Part shown: piece by piece, positions 35,191-45,600 of the stretch
Position numbering within the stretch: position 1 is the stretch's first letter
Layout: the number at the start of each line of letters is the position of its first letter
From: Streptomyces sp. 11x1
Lineage (GTDB): Bacteria; Actinomycetota; Actinomycetes; Streptomycetales; Streptomycetaceae
Assembly: GCF_032598905.1 (NCBI RefSeq)
Contig: NZ_CP122458.1
Span: 8,023,001-8,087,000 of the forward strand
Length of the DNA: 64,000 nucleotides
Reading direction: 5' to 3'
Notes under the pieces: generated by a model
What the model saw: the letters and a program-made list of their open reading frames with translations, nothing else
Databases searched by the model: none
Told to the model about the DNA's origin: nothing
Made by a program: the position numbers and the translations under genes

Positions 35191-36279
35191 GTGCATGTCG
35201 TACTCGCCGGTGGCGGAACCGCCGGTCACATCGAGCCCGCGCTCGCCCTCGCGGACGCCCTGCGCAGGCAGGACCCGACCGTGGGCATCACGGCCCTGGG
35301 CACGGAGCGCGGCCTCGAGACACGCCTCGTCCCCGAGCGCGGCTACGAACTCGCGCTGATCCCCGCCGTACCCCTGCCGCGCAAGCCCACCCCCGAGCTG
35401 ATCACCGTGCCCGGTCGGCTGCGCGGCACGATCAAGGCGACCGAGCAGATCCTGGAGCGCACGAAGGCGGACGCGGTCGTCGGCTTCGGCGGCTACGTCG
35501 CCCTGCCCGGTTACCTGGCCGCCAAGCGGCTCGGCGTGCCGATCATCGTCCACGAGGCCAACGCCCGCCCCGGCCTCGCCAACAAGATCGGCTCCCGGTA
35601 CGCCGCCCAGGTCGCCGTCTCCACCCCGGACAGCAAGCTCCGCGACGCCCGCTACATCGGCATCCCGCTGCGCCGCTCCATCGCCACGCTCGACCGGGCC
35701 GCCGTGCGCCCCGAGGCCCGCGCGCTGTTCGGCCTCGACCCCAACCTGCCGACCCTGCTGGTCTCCGGCGGCTCCCAGGGCGCGCGTCGGCTCAACGAGG
35801 TCGTCCAGCAGGTCGCGCCCTACCTCCAGCAGGCCGGGATCCAGATCCTGCACGCGGTCGGCCCGAAGAACGAACTGCCGCAGGTGCACCAGATGCCGGG
35901 AATGCCCCCTTATATCCCGGTACCGTACGTGGACCGGATGGACCTCGCGTACGCCGCGGCCGACATGATGCTCTGCCGCGCGGGCGCGATGACCGTCGCC
36001 GAACTCTCCGCCGTAGGGCTCCCGGCCGCCTACGTCCCGCTGCCCATCGGTAACGGCGAACAGCGGCTGAACGCCCAGCCGGTGGTCAAGGCCGGCGGCG
36101 GACTGCTGGTCGACGACGCGGAACTGACCCCCCAGTGGGTCCAGCAGAACGTGCTGCCCGTCCTGGCCGACCCGCACCGGCTGTACGAGATGTCCCGCGC
36201 CGCCAGCGAGTTCGGCCGCCGGGACGCCGACGACCTGCTCGTCGGGATGGTGTACGAGGCGATCGCGTCGCGCCGTTAA
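35191..36279 (+). CDS. murG: UDP-GlcNAc:lipid I transferase MurG
   Basis: 362-aa GT28/GT-B enzyme forming lipid II. Donor and lipid-binding loops: VVLAGGGTAGHIEPALALADAL (3-24), AVVGFGGYVALPGYLAAK, VHEANARPGLANKIG, LLVSGGSQGARRLNEVV, DMMLCRAGAMTVAELSAVGLPA and LPIGNGEQRLNAQPV. GTG 35191 lies 6 bp after the ftsW stop with GGAGAG upstream. Peripheral membrane enzyme on the cytoplasmic face. Confidence 0.96.
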   Translation: MHVVLAGGGTAGHIEPALALADALRRQDPTVGITALGTERGLETRLVPERGYELALIPAVPLPRKPTPELITVPGRLRGTIKATEQILERTKADAVVGFGGYVALPGYLAAKRLGVPIIVHEANARPGLANKIGSRYAAQVAVSTPDSKLRDARYIGIPLRRSIATLDRAAVRPEARALFGLDPNLPTLLVSGGSQGARRLNEVVQQVAPYLQQAGIQILHAVGPKNELPQVHQMPGMPPYIPVPYVDRMDLAYAAADMMLCRAGAMTVAELSAVGLPAAYVPLPIGNGEQRLNAQPVVKAGGGLLVDDAELTPQWVQQNVLPVLADPHRLYEMSRAASEFGRRDADDLLVGMVYEAIASRR

Positions 36280-36303
36280 GGGCGCGGCAGGAGGCAGGGG
36301 AGC

Positions 36304-37101
36304 GTGGCCGGACCGACCACCGCCGAACGTGGCGCAGACGAGGATCTGGACTCCGGCCCGCCGCCCCGGCGGCGACTCCCCGGCCGCCGGGCGTTGATCG
36401 CCGCCGCGGTCGCCCTGGTCCTCATCGGAGGCGCCTGCGTCTGGACCCTGTACGGCTCCTCGTGGCTGAGGGTCGAGCGGGTCTCCGTGTCGGGCACCCG
36501 GGTGCTGACGGAGGCCCAGGTGCGCGAGGTGGCTGCCGTCCCGCTCGGCGACCCGCTGATCTCCGTCGACCTCGACGCGATCGAGTCACGGCTGCTCGCG
36601 AGATTGCCCCGAATCGACTCCGTCGAGGTAACCCGTTCCTGGCCCCATGGAATCGGGCTGAAAGTGAGTGAACGTACTCCGGTTCTGATTGTCGAAGCGA
36701 CCGGAAATTCGGGCAACTACGTCGAAGTGGACGCGAAGGGTGTGCGTTTTGCCACGGTTTCACGTGCCCCGGAAGGTGTTCCCCTCCTGGAATTGACGGT
36801 CTCCAGGTCCGGTTCGTCCGCCGCCAGTCTGCGGCGATTCGGCGAGGACCGGCTCGTACGGGAGGCCGTACGGGTCGCCGACGCGATTCCGGCCGCGATC
36901 GCGCCCCAGACCCTGGTCGTCAAGGTCCGTTCCTACGACGCCATCTCGCTGGAGCTGAGCGGAGACCGTACGGTCGCCTGGGGCAGTGCGGAGAGGGGGC
37001 GCGCGAAGGGCCGCGCGCTCACCGCCCTGATGAAAGCGGCGCCCGATGCGGGGCACTTCGACGTGAGTGTCCCCACCGCGCCCGCGTCATCGGGGAGTTG
37101 A
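36304..37101 (+). CDS. ftsQ: Cell division protein FtsQ
   Basis: 265 aa. Cytoplasmic N-terminus, one membrane helix (ALIAAAVALVLIGGACVWTLY, about 29-49), then the POTRA domain (WLRVERVSVSGTRVLTEAQVREVAAVPLGDPL) and the FtsQ beta domain. GTG 36304 follows AGGGGAG. Codons about 100-160 (36601-36785) use A/T-ending and rare codons (AGA, TTG, CGA, GTA, ATT, AAT) far more than the rest of the cluster. This stretch precedes the ftsZ control region and could carry an overlapping signal. Known in Streptomyces to be dispensable for growth but required for sporulation septa. Confidence 0.93.
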   Translation: MAGPTTAERGADEDLDSGPPPRRRLPGRRALIAAAVALVLIGGACVWTLYGSSWLRVERVSVSGTRVLTEAQVREVAAVPLGDPLISVDLDAIESRLLARLPRIDSVEVTRSWPHGIGLKVSERTPVLIVEATGNSGNYVEVDAKGVRFATVSRAPEGVPLLELTVSRSGSSAASLRRFGEDRLVREAVRVADAIPAAIAPQTLVVKVRSYDAISLELSGDRTVAWGSAERGRAKGRALTALMKAAPDAGHFDVSVPTAPASSGS

Positions 37102-37191
37102 CGCACATCCGCGCAGGCCAGCACCCTGGTTGGGCACCGCTACGGCTGATCACATAGGGTGAAAAGAAAAACGGGAGGTTCGGCGTGTTCG

Positions 37192-37221
37192 TTGAACGTG
37201 CGCCACTTGTCGACTTAGTGT
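37192..37221 (+). promoter_or_regulatory. Candidate ftsZ promoter
   Basis: TTGAAC at 37192-37197, 18-base spacer, TAGTGT at 37216-37221; start near 37228, about 150 bases before the ftsZ GTG. Streptomyces ftsZ is known to have several promoters in this gap, one developmentally controlled; a weaker candidate is TTGGGC 37130-37135 with TAGGGT 37155-37160 (19-base spacer). A WhiA-type GACAC lies in the leader near 37350. Confidence 0.6.
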
Positions 37222-37257
37222 CCTGTTCGGAAGAGTCCAAGGAACAGTCACACTGGT

Positions 37258-37282
37258 AACCCTAAACTTCAGCGTTAGGGTT
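37258..37282. promoter_or_regulatory. Perfect 8-bp palindrome in the ftsZ leader
   Basis: AACCCTAA (37258-37265) and TTAGGGTT (37275-37282) are exact complements separated by 9 bases. The repeat is AT-containing in a GC-rich genome and lies about 30 bases downstream of the predicted transcription start, so it could be an operator or an RNA hairpin. Confidence 0.65.
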
Positions 37283-37380
37283 CGGGTCGGCGTTCGGACC
37301 GTCCCACTTCGGCATCAGTCGTCGGCTCGCGGGTACCCCGCGAAGCGGCGACACGTAACTCGAGGCGAGAGGCCTTCGAC

Positions 37381-38574
37381 GTGGCAGCACCACAGAACTA
37401 CCTCGCAGTCATCAAAGTCATCGGTGTCGGCGGCGGTGGTGTCAATGCCATCAACCGGATGATCGAGGTCGGTCTCAAGGGCGTCGAGTTCATCGCCATC
37501 AACACCGACGCGCAAGCTCTGTTGATGAGCGACGCCGACGTCAAGCTCGACGTCGGCCGTGAACTCACCCGCGGACTCGGCGCCGGCGCCAACCCGGCCG
37601 TCGGCCGGAAGGCCGCCGAGGACCACCGCGAGGAGATCGAGGAGGTCCTCAAGGGGGCCGACATGGTCTTCGTGACGGCCGGCGAGGGCGGCGGCACCGG
37701 CACCGGCGGCGCGCCCGTCGTGGCCAACATCGCCCGCTCCCTCGGCGCCCTCACCATCGGCGTGGTCACCCGCCCCTTCACCTTCGAGGGCCGCCGCCGC
37801 GCCAACCAGGCCGAGGACGGCATCGCCGAGCTGCGCGAAGAGGTCGACACCCTCATCGTCATCCCGAACGACCGGCTGCTGTCCATCTCGGACCGCCAGG
37901 TCTCCGTGCTGGACGCGTTCAAGTCGGCCGACCAGGTCCTGCTCTCCGGTGTCCAGGGCATCACCGACCTGATCACCACCCCCGGTCTGATCAACCTCGA
38001 CTTCGCCGACGTCAAGTCCGTCATGTCCGAGGCCGGTTCGGCCCTCATGGGCATCGGCTCGGCCCGCGGCGACGACCGCGCGGTGGCCGCCGCCGAGATG
38101 GCGATCTCCTCGCCGCTCCTGGAGGCCTCCATCGACGGCGCCCGCGGCGTCCTGCTCTCCATCTCCGGCGGCTCGGACCTCGGTCTGTTCGAGATCAACG
38201 AGGCCGCCCAGCTGGTCAGCGAGGCCGCCCACCCCGAGGCCAACATCATCTTCGGTGCGGTCATCGACGACGCCCTCGGCGACGAGGTCCGCGTCACGGT
38301 CATCGCGGCCGGCTTCGACGGCGGCCAGCCCCCGGCCAAGCGGGACAACATCCTCGGCTCGGCCGCGGCCAAGCGCGAGGAGCCCGCTCCGGCGCGGCCC
38401 GCCGAGAACCGCCCGTCCTTCGGCTCGCTCGGCAGCGTCAAGCCGAAGGAGGAGCCGCCGGCGCCCGCCCCGGAACCGGTGAACGAGGTTCCGGTCGCTC
38501 CGCCGGTCCCGCCGTCCCGGTCCTACTCGGACAGCGCCGCGGAGGAGCTGGACGTGCCGGACTTCCTCAAGTGA
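37381..38574 (+). CDS. ftsZ: Cell division GTPase FtsZ
   Basis: 397-aa tubulin homologue forming the Z-ring. GTP-binding loop GGGTGTG at 103-109 ([14 protein letters not shown]), T7 synergy loop near 205 ([13 protein letters not shown]), and the conserved C-terminal peptide DVPDFLK, which binds SepF in Actinobacteria. A Pro/Ala/Glu linker of about 70 residues separates core and tail. GTG 37381 has GAGAGG upstream; the mature N-terminus [19 protein letters not shown] is typical. Own promoter region upstream; overlaps pgeF by 4 bp (GTGA). Confidence 0.98.
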   Translation: MAAPQNYLAVIKVIGVGGGGVNAINRMIEVGLKGVEFIAINTDAQALLMSDADVKLDVGRELTRGLGAGANPAVGRKAAEDHREEIEEVLKGADMVFVTAGEGGGTGTGGAPVVANIARSLGALTIGVVTRPFTFEGRRRANQAEDGIAELREEVDTLIVIPNDRLLSISDRQVSVLDAFKSADQVLLSGVQGITDLITTPGLINLDFADVKSVMSEAGSALMGIGSARGDDRAVAAAEMAISSPLLEASIDGARGVLLSISGGSDLGLFEINEAAQLVSEAAHPEANIIFGAVIDDALGDEVRVTVIAAGFDGGQPPAKRDNILGSAAAKREEPAPARPAENRPSFGSLGSVKPKEEPPAPAPEPVNEVPVAPPVPPSRSYSDSAAEELDVPDFLK

Positions 38575-39329
38575 TAGGACGGCGCGAGAACGTGAGCGGC
38601 GCGCACTTCGCCTTCACCGACAGGTGGGGCGGGGTGAGCGCCGCTCCGTATGAGGAGCTCAATCTCGGCGGGGCGGTCGGGGACGACGCGTCCGCTGTGA
38701 CGACCAACCGGGAGCTGGCGGCCAAGTCGCTGGGTCTGGAACCCGACCGGGTCGTCTGGATGAACCAGGTGCACGGCGCGGATGTCGCCGTGGTCGACGG
38801 AGCGTGGGAGTCCGGCTCCGGCACTGGTTCCGGCTCCGCCTCCGGCGACATTCCGCCCGTCGACGCGATCGTCACCACCCGGCGCGGTCTCGCGCTCGCC
38901 GTACTCACCGCCGACTGTGTGCCCGTGCTGCTGGCCGACCCCGTCGCCGGGGTCGTCGCCGCCGCTCACGCGGGCCGGCCCGGCATGATCGCCGGGGTCG
39001 TCCCCGCGGCCGTACGGGCCATGGCCGAACTCGGCGCCGACCCCGCCCGGATCGTCGCCCGCACCGGACCCGCCGTCTGCGGCCGGTGTTACGAAGTGCC
39101 CGAGGCGATGCGCGCCGAGGTGGCCTCCGTCGAGCCGACGGCGTACGCCGAGACCAGTTGGGGCACGCCCTCCGTGGATGTGTGCGCCGGAGTGCACGCA
39201 CAGCTGGAGCGCCTCGGGGTGCGCGACCGGGAGCAGTCGCCCGTGTGCACGCTGGAGTCGCGCGATCACTTCTCGTACCGTCGCGACCGCGCCACAGGGC
39301 GACTCGCGGGATATGTCTGGCTGGACTGA
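38571..39329 (+). CDS. pgeF: Peptidoglycan editing factor PgeF (YfiH, polyphenol-oxidase/laccase family)
   Basis: 252 aa. Family members act on misbuilt peptidoglycan precursors in E. coli (removal of L-Ser from UDP-MurNAc) and were earlier called laccases. The conserved metal-site residues are present: His in [12 protein letters not shown], Cys in [12 protein letters not shown], His in [14 protein letters not shown] Ser/Gly insert ([12 protein letters not shown]) interrupts the usual fold near residue 85. GTG 38571 overlaps ftsZ; a GTG at 38592 would give a shorter N-terminus closer to homologues. Confidence 0.9.
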   Translation: MIGRRENVSGAHFAFTDRWGGVSAAPYEELNLGGAVGDDASAVTTNRELAAKSLGLEPDRVVWMNQVHGADVAVVDGAWESGSGTGSGSASGDIPPVDAIVTTRRGLALAVLTADCVPVLLADPVAGVVAAAHAGRPGMIAGVVPAAVRAMAELGADPARIVARTGPAVCGRCYEVPEAMRAEVASVEPTAYAETSWGTPSVDVCAGVHAQLERLGVRDREQSPVCTLESRDHFSYRRDRATGRLAGYVWLD

Positions 39330-39334
39330 GAGGC

Positions 39335-40054
39335 ATGACCGACCGTAAGACACAACTCGCCGGAAACCTGGCGAAGGTGGAGGAGCGCATCGCCGCGGCC
39401 TGCGTGGCCGCGGGCCGCAAACGGGAAGAGGTGACCCTGATCGTGGTCACCAAGACCTACCCGGCGAGCGATGTGCGGATCCTGTCGGAACTCGGTGTGC
39501 GCCACGTCGCCGAGAACAAGGACCAGGACGCGGCGCCCAAGGCGGCCGAATGCTCGGATCTGCCCCTTGTGTGGCACTTCGTGGGCCAGTTGCAGACCAA
39601 CAAGGTCCGTTCTGTGGTGCGTTACGCGGATCTCGTGCAGTCCGTCGATCGTTCCAGGCTTGTCACGGCTGTGTCGAAAGAAGCCGTTCGGGCCGGACGT
39701 GAGGTGGGATGTCTCATCCAGGTCGCGCTCGACGCCGACGAGAGCGGCCGGGGGGAGCGAGGAGGTGTCGGTCCGGGCGGAATCGAAGAGCTGGCCGACC
39801 TCCTGGCCCGGTCGCCGGGAGTGCGGGTCGATGGTCTGATGACCGTCGCGCCGCTCACCGGGCAGTACGCCGGACGCCAACGGGCCGCGTTCGAGCGGTT
39901 GATGGATTTGTCGACCGACCTGCGCCGAGCCCATCCGGCTGCGAACATGGTCTCCGCAGGGATGAGTGCGGACCTCGAGGATGCCGTGGCGGCCGGAGCG
40001 ACACATGTACGCGTCGGCACTGCGGTACTCGGAGTCCGTCCCGGGCTCGGGTAA
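39335..40054 (+). CDS. PLP-homeostasis protein YggS/YlmE (PLPBP)
   Basis: 239 aa, single-domain PLP-binding TIM barrel like the N-terminal domain of alanine racemase. PLP-binding Lys40 is in LIVVTKTYPASDV; WHFVGQLQTNKVR, VDGLMTVAPL, SAGMSADLEDAVAAGATHVRVGTAVLG are diagnostic. It buffers pyridoxal phosphate rather than catalysing a reaction. ATG 39335 has GAGAGG upstream, 6 bp after pgeF. Its place between ftsZ and sepF is conserved in Gram-positive bacteria. Confidence 0.94.
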   Translation: MTDRKTQLAGNLAKVEERIAAACVAAGRKREEVTLIVVTKTYPASDVRILSELGVRHVAENKDQDAAPKAAECSDLPLVWHFVGQLQTNKVRSVVRYADLVQSVDRSRLVTAVSKEAVRAGREVGCLIQVALDADESGRGERGGVGPGGIEELADLLARSPGVRVDGLMTVAPLTGQYAGRQRAAFERLMDLSTDLRRAHPAANMVSAGMSADLEDAVAAGATHVRVGTAVLGVRPGLG

Positions 40055-40183
40055 CGTCGCCAAGAAGTCGGACCACAGCAGAAAATATGGTCATTCCGTC
40101 GAGAGGCGGGCGCAACGACCTCGTGGATCGCGGGCACTTGGGAAGTCGTCAGTCGATCCACCACAGAGCGGAGGACTCAGAGC

Positions 40184-40825
40184 ATGGCCGGCGCGATGCG
40201 CAAGATGGCGGTCTACCTCGGCCTCGTGGAGGACGATGGGTACGACGGCAGGGGATTCGACCCCGATGACGACTTCGAGCCCGAGCTCGACCCGGAGCCC
40301 GAGCGGGACCACCGCCGGCACGAGCCGGTGCACCAGTCACACCAGTCACATCAGTCCCAAAGGGATGAATCGGTACGAGTGGTGCAGCCCCCGGTGCAGC
40401 GCGAGCCGGTGTCGCACGCCGCTTCGCTCCCCGCGGAATCGGTGCGACCCGCCCGGATCGCGCCCGTGGCGTCCATCACACAAGAACGTTCGAGTCTGGA
40501 GAAGAACGCGCCGGTGATCATGCCCAAGGTCGTGTCCGAACGAGAGCCTTACCGGATCACCACGTTGCACCCGCGGACCTACAACGAGGCCCGTACCATC
40601 GGGGAACACTTCCGTGAGGGCACCCCGGTGATCATGAATCTGACTGAGATGGATGACACAGATGCGAAGCGACTTGTCGACTTTGCGGCCGGTTTGGTGT
40701 TTGGTCTTCACGGCAGCATCGAGCGGGTGACGCAGAAGGTGTTCCTGTTGTCGCCTGCTAACGTCGATGTCACGGCGGAGGACAAGGCCCGCATCGCAGA
40801 GGGCGGGTTCTTCAACCAGAGCTGA
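40184..40825 (+). CDS. sepF: Cell division protein SepF
   Basis: 213 aa. N-terminal amphipathic helix ([17 protein letters not shown]) for membrane binding, an acidic and then His/Gln/Ser-rich linker ([11 protein letters not shown]), and the globular FtsZ-binding domain from about residue 125 ([21 protein letters not shown] ... [23 protein letters not shown] ... [11 protein letters not shown]). It anchors FtsZ to the membrane; no ftsA is present. ATG 40184 has CGGAGGA upstream. The 129-bp gap from yggS may contain a separate promoter. Confidence 0.96.
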   Translation: MAGAMRKMAVYLGLVEDDGYDGRGFDPDDDFEPELDPEPERDHRRHEPVHQSHQSHQSQRDESVRVVQPPVQREPVSHAASLPAESVRPARIAPVASITQERSSLEKNAPVIMPKVVSEREPYRITTLHPRTYNEARTIGEHFREGTPVIMNLTEMDDTDAKRLVDFAAGLVFGLHGSIERVTQKVFLLSPANVDVTAEDKARIAEGGFFNQS

Positions 40826-40885
40826 GACGTACGACCGAAAACAGCGGTAGAGCAACACGGCATTGGGGAGAGGGAAACACCGGAC

Positions 40886-41182
40886 ATGAGCGTGGTCTTG
40901 ACGATCCTCTACATCGCGCTGACGGTGTTCTTCATCGTGTTGATCTTCCGGTTGGTCATGGACTACGTCTTCCAGTTCGCCCGCTCATGGCAACCCGGCA
41001 AGGCGATGGTGGTCGTTCTGGAGGCCACCTACACTGTCACCGATCCACCGCTCAAGCTTCTGCGGCGGTTCATTCCGCCGCTGCGTCTCGGGGGCGTGGC
41101 GCTCGACCTGTCCTTCTTCGTGCTGATGATCATCGTTTTCATCCTGCGTGCGGTGGTAGCCAGCGGGATGGGAGCGGTGTGA
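40886..41182 (+). CDS. YggT-family membrane protein
   Basis: 98 aa with two membrane helices: VLTILYIALTVFFIVLIFRLVM and LDLSFFVLMIIVFILRAVV. Between them is the family motif TDPPLKLLRRFIPPLRLGGVAL. ATG 40886 follows GGGGAGAGGG. Conserved next to sepF and divIVA; thought to support envelope or division functions, mechanism unknown. Confidence 0.93.
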   Translation: MSVVLTILYIALTVFFIVLIFRLVMDYVFQFARSWQPGKAMVVVLEATYTVTDPPLKLLRRFIPPLRLGGVALDLSFFVLMIIVFILRAVVASGMGAV

Positions 41183-41228
41183 GAGATGCGGTCTTGCCGA
41201 ATGCCGACGACTACGTTGAGGTGAAGAG

Positions 41229-42452
41229 ATGCCGTTGACCCCCGAGGACGTGCGGAACAAGCAGTTCACGACCGTCCGCCTCCGAGAAGGCTATGACGAG
41301 GACGAGGTCGATGCCTTCCTCGATGAGGTCGAAGCCGAACTGACGCGCCTGCTGCGCGAGAACGAGGACCTGCGCGCCAAACTGGCCGCGGCCACGCGCG
41401 CCGCTGCCCAGAACCAGCAGAACATGCGCAAGCCGCCGGAGCCGCAGGACCAGCAGGGCGGCATGCAGCAGGGCGGCATGCAGCAACAGGGCGGTATGCA
41501 GCAGCAGGGTATGCGAGGTCCCGGTGGACCCGTACCCGCCGGCATATCGGGCCCGCCGCAGCAGATGGGGGGCCCCATGGGTGGCCCGCCCCAGCTGCCG
41601 AGCGGTGCTCCGCAGCTGCCCGCCGGCCCCGGTGGCCAGGGTGGGCAGCAGGGTCCCGGCCCGATGGGTCAGGGACCGATGGGCCAGGGCCCCATGGGTC
41701 AGGGCCAGATGCAGCCGCAGATGGGCCAGGGCCAGATGGGCCAGGGTCCCATGGGCGGCCAGCCTCCCATGCAGCAGATGGGTGGCCCGATGGGCGGCCC
41801 CATGGGTGGTCCGATGGGCGGCCCCGGTCAGGGTCCCGGCGGCGACAGCGCCGCGCGCGTGCTCTCGCTGGCCCAGCAGACGGCCGACCAGGCGATCGCC
41901 GAGGCCCGTTCCGAGGCCAACAAGATCGTCGGTGAGGCCCGTAGCCGCGCCGAGGGTCTGGAGCGGGACGCCCGTGCCAAGGCCGACGCGCTGGAGCGGG
42001 ACGCGCAGGAGAAGCACCGCGTCGCGATGGGCTCCCTGGAGTCCGCCCGCGCCACGCTGGAGCGCAAGGTCGAGGACCTGCGTGGCTTCGAGCGCGAGTA
42101 CCGCACGCGTCTGAAGTCCTACCTGGAGTCGCAGCTGCGTCAGCTGGAGACCCAGGCGGACGACTCGCTGGCCCCGCCGCGTACCCCGGCGACCGCGTCG
42201 CTGCCGCCGTCCCCGGCGCCTTCCATGGCTCCGGCCGGCGCGAGCGCCCCGTCGTACGGCGGCAACCCGGGAGGCATGGGTGGAGGCATGGGCGGTGCCC
42301 CGGCTCCGGCCGCGCCCTCCTACGGCGGTCAGCAGCAGATGTCTCCGGCCATGACCCAGCCGATGGCTCCGGTCCGGCCGCAGGGCCCCTCTCCGATGGG
42401 GCAGGCTCCCTCGCCGATGCGCGGGTTCCTCATCGACGAGGACGACAACTGA
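41229..42452 (+). CDS. divIVA: Polar growth protein DivIVA (Wag31)
   Basis: 407 aa. N-terminal lipid-binding DivIVA domain ([36 protein letters not shown]), a first coiled coil to about 60, a 130-residue Gln/Gly/Met/Pro linker with repeated GPMGQ and QQGGM units (65-205), a second coiled coil ([20 protein letters not shown] onward, to about 305) and a Pro/Gly/Ala tail ending FLIDEDDN. It marks hyphal tips and recruits the apical wall-synthesis machinery. ATG 41229 has GAGGTGAAGAG upstream. Last gene before the cluster terminator. The linker is longer than in mycobacterial Wag31. Confidence 0.97.
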   Translation: MPLTPEDVRNKQFTTVRLREGYDEDEVDAFLDEVEAELTRLLRENEDLRAKLAAATRAAAQNQQNMRKPPEPQDQQGGMQQGGMQQQGGMQQQGMRGPGGPVPAGISGPPQQMGGPMGGPPQLPSGAPQLPAGPGGQGGQQGPGPMGQGPMGQGPMGQGQMQPQMGQGQMGQGPMGGQPPMQQMGGPMGGPMGGPMGGPGQGPGGDSAARVLSLAQQTADQAIAEARSEANKIVGEARSRAEGLERDARAKADALERDAQEKHRVAMGSLESARATLERKVEDLRGFEREYRTRLKSYLESQLRQLETQADDSLAPPRTPATASLPPSPAPSMAPAGASAPSYGGNPGGMGGGMGGAPAPAAPSYGGQQQMSPAMTQPMAPVRPQGPSPMGQAPSPMRGFLIDEDDN

Positions 42453-42488
42453 CGACTACTGGTACGCCGTAGGCGTCGGCAGCGTTCA

Positions 42489-42528
42489 GGGCGGGGCCCC
42501 GGATTTCGATCCGGGGCCCCGCCCTTTT
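42489..42528 (+). terminator. Strong intrinsic terminator of the dcw cluster
   Basis: A 16-bp perfect stem, starting GGGCGGGGCCCCGGAT (42489-42504), pairs with its complement (42509-42524) around a 4-base TTCG loop, followed by TTTT. It lies 36 bases after the divIVA stop. Confidence 0.92.
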
Positions 42529-42577
42529 GCTGTGCGCGGGCGGGGCGTGGAGGGGCAGGTGTCCTGCGTACGCAACG

Positions 42578-42622
42578 CCGAAGGCCTGGGGCGCCGAGAT
42601 TTTCGGTGTCCCAGGCCTTCGG
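42578..42622. terminator. Second hairpin between divIVA and ileS
   Basis: CCGAAGGCCTGGG (42578-42590) pairs perfectly with CCCAGGCCTTCGG (42610-42622). It is 75 bp beyond the ileS stop on the minus strand and probably terminates ileS transcription. Confidence 0.75.
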
Positions 42623-42697
42623 GGTGCCCGGCGGCTGTGGCTGGGCGGGGGTAGGAGGCGCTTACCGGCGCTGACAGGGTGCCGCTGCGCCTGTCGG

Positions 42698-45600
42698 TCA
42701 GGCCTTGCGCAGGCTGAAGGTCAGCGTCAGTGCCTCGTCCGTGAAGGGCTTGCCGAACGTGTCGTCGGCCTCGCCGGAGGTGAAGTCCGTCGCGAGGACC
42801 TCGTCCGCGATCAGGCCCGAGTGCTCGGTCAGCGCCGCGGTCACCGCCGGGTCAGTCGCCGTCCAGCGGAGCGCGATCCGGTCGGCCACGTCGAGGCCGC
42901 TGTTCTTGCGGGCCTCCTGGATGAGCCGGATGGCGTCCCGGGCGAGGCCGGCCCGGCGGAGCTCCTCCGTGATCTCCAGGTCGAGGGCGACCGTCGCACC
43001 GGAGTCGGAGGCCACCGACCAGCCCTCGCGGGGGGTCTCCGTGATGATGACCTCGTCAGGGGCGAGGGTGACGGTCTCGCCGTCGACCTCGACCGTCGCC
43101 GTGCCCTCACGCAGGGCCAGGGACAGGGCGGCCGCGTCGGCGTTCGCCACGGCCTTGGCCACGTCCTGGACGCGCTTGCCGAAGCGCTTGCCCAGCGCGC
43201 GGAAGTTGGCCTTGGCGGTGGTGTCCACCAGCGAGCCGCCGACCTCGGAGAGCGAGGCCAGCGAGCTGACGTTCAGCTCCTCCGTGATCTGCGCGTGCAG
43301 CTCGGGGTTCAGGGCGTCGAAGCCCGTCGCCGCCACCAGGGCGCGGGACAGGGGCTGACGGGTCTTGACACCGGACTCCGCGCGCGTGGCCCGGCCCAGC
43401 TCCACCAGGCGGCGGACGAGGACCATCTGCTTGGACAGGTCGGGGTCGATCGCGGAGAGGTCCGCCTCGGGCCAGGAGGCCAGGTGTACGGACTCGGGGG
43501 CGCCCGGGGAGACCGGAACGATCAGGTCCTGCCAGACCCGCTCGGTGATGAACGGGGTCAGCGGGGCCATCAGCTTGGTGACCGTCTCGACGACCTCGTG
43601 CAGGGTGCGCAGCGCGGCCTTGTCGCCCTGCCAGAAGCGGCGGCGCGACCGGCGCACGTACCAGTTGGACAGATCGTCGACGAACGCCGAGAGGAGCTTT
43701 CCTGCGCGTTGGGTGTCGTACGCCTCCAGGGCCCCGGTCACCTGGTCGGTGAGGGCGTGCAGCTCCGAGAGCAGCCAGCGGTCCAGGACCGGGCGCTCGG
43801 CCGGGGCCGGGTCCGCCGCGCTGGGCGCCCAGTTCGACGTACGGGCGTACAGGGCCTGGAAGGCGACCGTGTTCCAGTACGTGAGGAGTGTCTTGCGGAC
43901 GACCTCCTGGATGGTGCCGTGGCCGACGCGGCGGGCCGCCCAGGGGGAGCCGCCGGCGGCCATGAACCAGCGGACGGCGTCGGCGCCGTGCTGGTCCATG
44001 AGCGGGATGGGCTGCAGGATGTTGCCCAGGTGCTTGGACATCTTGCGGCCGTCCTCGGCGAGGATGTGGCCGAGGCAGACGACGTTCTCGTAGGAGGACT
44101 TGTCGAAGACCAGGGTGCCGACGGCCATCAGCGTGTAGAACCAGCCGCGGGTCTGGTCGATGGCCTCGCTGATGAACTGGGCCGGGTAGCGGGACTCGAA
44201 GAGTTCCTTGTTCTTGTACGGGTAGCCCCACTGCGCGAACGGCATCGAGCCCGAGTCGTACCAGGCGTCGATGACCTCCGGGACGCGCGTGGCCGTGCTG
44301 CCGCAGCCGTCTTCGGGGCAGGGGAAGGTGACCGCGTCGATGAACGGGCGGTGCGGGTCCAGCTCCGACTGGTCGGTGCCGGAGAGCCGGCTCAGCTCCT
44401 CGCGGGAGCCGACGCAGGTCAGGTGGTTCTCCTCACAGCGCCAGATCGGCAGCGGGGTGCCCCAGTAGCGGCTGCGGGAGAGCGCCCAGTCGATGTTGTT
44501 GTTCAGCCAGTCGCCGAAGCGGCCGTGCTTGACCGAGTCCGGGAACCAGTTGGTCCTCTCGTTCTCCTGGAGGAGGCGGTCCTTGACGGCGGTGGTGCGG
44601 ATGTACCAGGACGGCTGCGCGTAGTAGAGGAGCGCGGTGTGGCAGCGCCAGCAGTGCGGGTAGCTGTGCTCGTACGGGATGTGCCTGAAGAGCAGGCCAC
44701 GCTGCTGGAGGTCCTCGGTGAGCTGTTCGTCCGCCTTCTTGAAGAAGACGCCGCCGACGAGGGGGACGTCCTCCTCGAAGGTGCCGTCGGGGCGGACCGG
44801 GTTCACCACGGGCAGGCCGTACGAGCGGCAGACCTTGAGGTCGTCCTCACCGAAGGCGGGGGACTGGTGGACCAGACCCGTACCGTCCTCGGTCGTCACG
44901 TACTCGGCGTTGACGACGTAGTGGGCCTCGGCCGGGAACTCCACGAGCTCGAACGGTCGTTGATAGGTCCAGCGCTCCATCTCGGCGCCGGTGAAGGTCT
45001 GGCCGGTGGTCTGCCAGCCCTCGCCGAGCGCCTTGGCGACGAGCGGCTCGGCGACGACGAGCTTCTCGCTGCCGTCCGTGGCGACCACGTAGGTGACCTC
45101 GGGGTGGGCGGCGACCGCGGTGTTGGACACCAGTGTCCACGGCGTGGTCGTCCACACCAGGAGCGCTGCCTCACCGGCGAGCGGACCGGAGGTGAGCGGG
45201 AAACGGACGTACACCGAGGGGTCGACGACCGTCTCGTAGCCCTGCGCCAGCTCGTGGTCCGACAGACCGGTGCCGCAGCGGGGGCACCAGGGGGCGACGC
45301 GGTGGTCCTGGACGAGCAGGCCCTTGTCGAAGATCTCCTTGAGCGACCACCAGACGGACTCGACGTACTCGGGGTCCATGGTCCGGTAGGCGTCGTCGAG
45401 GTCGACCCAGTAGCCCATGCGGGTCGTGAGCTCGGTGAAGGCGTCGGTGTGCCGGGTCACCGAGTCACGGCACTTGGCGTTGAACTCGGCGATGCCGTAC
45501 GCCTCGATGTCCTTCTTGCCGTTGAAGCCGAGTTCCTTCTCGACCGCCAGCTCCACGGGGAGGCCGTGGCAGTCCCAGCCGGCCTTGCGGGCCACGTGGT

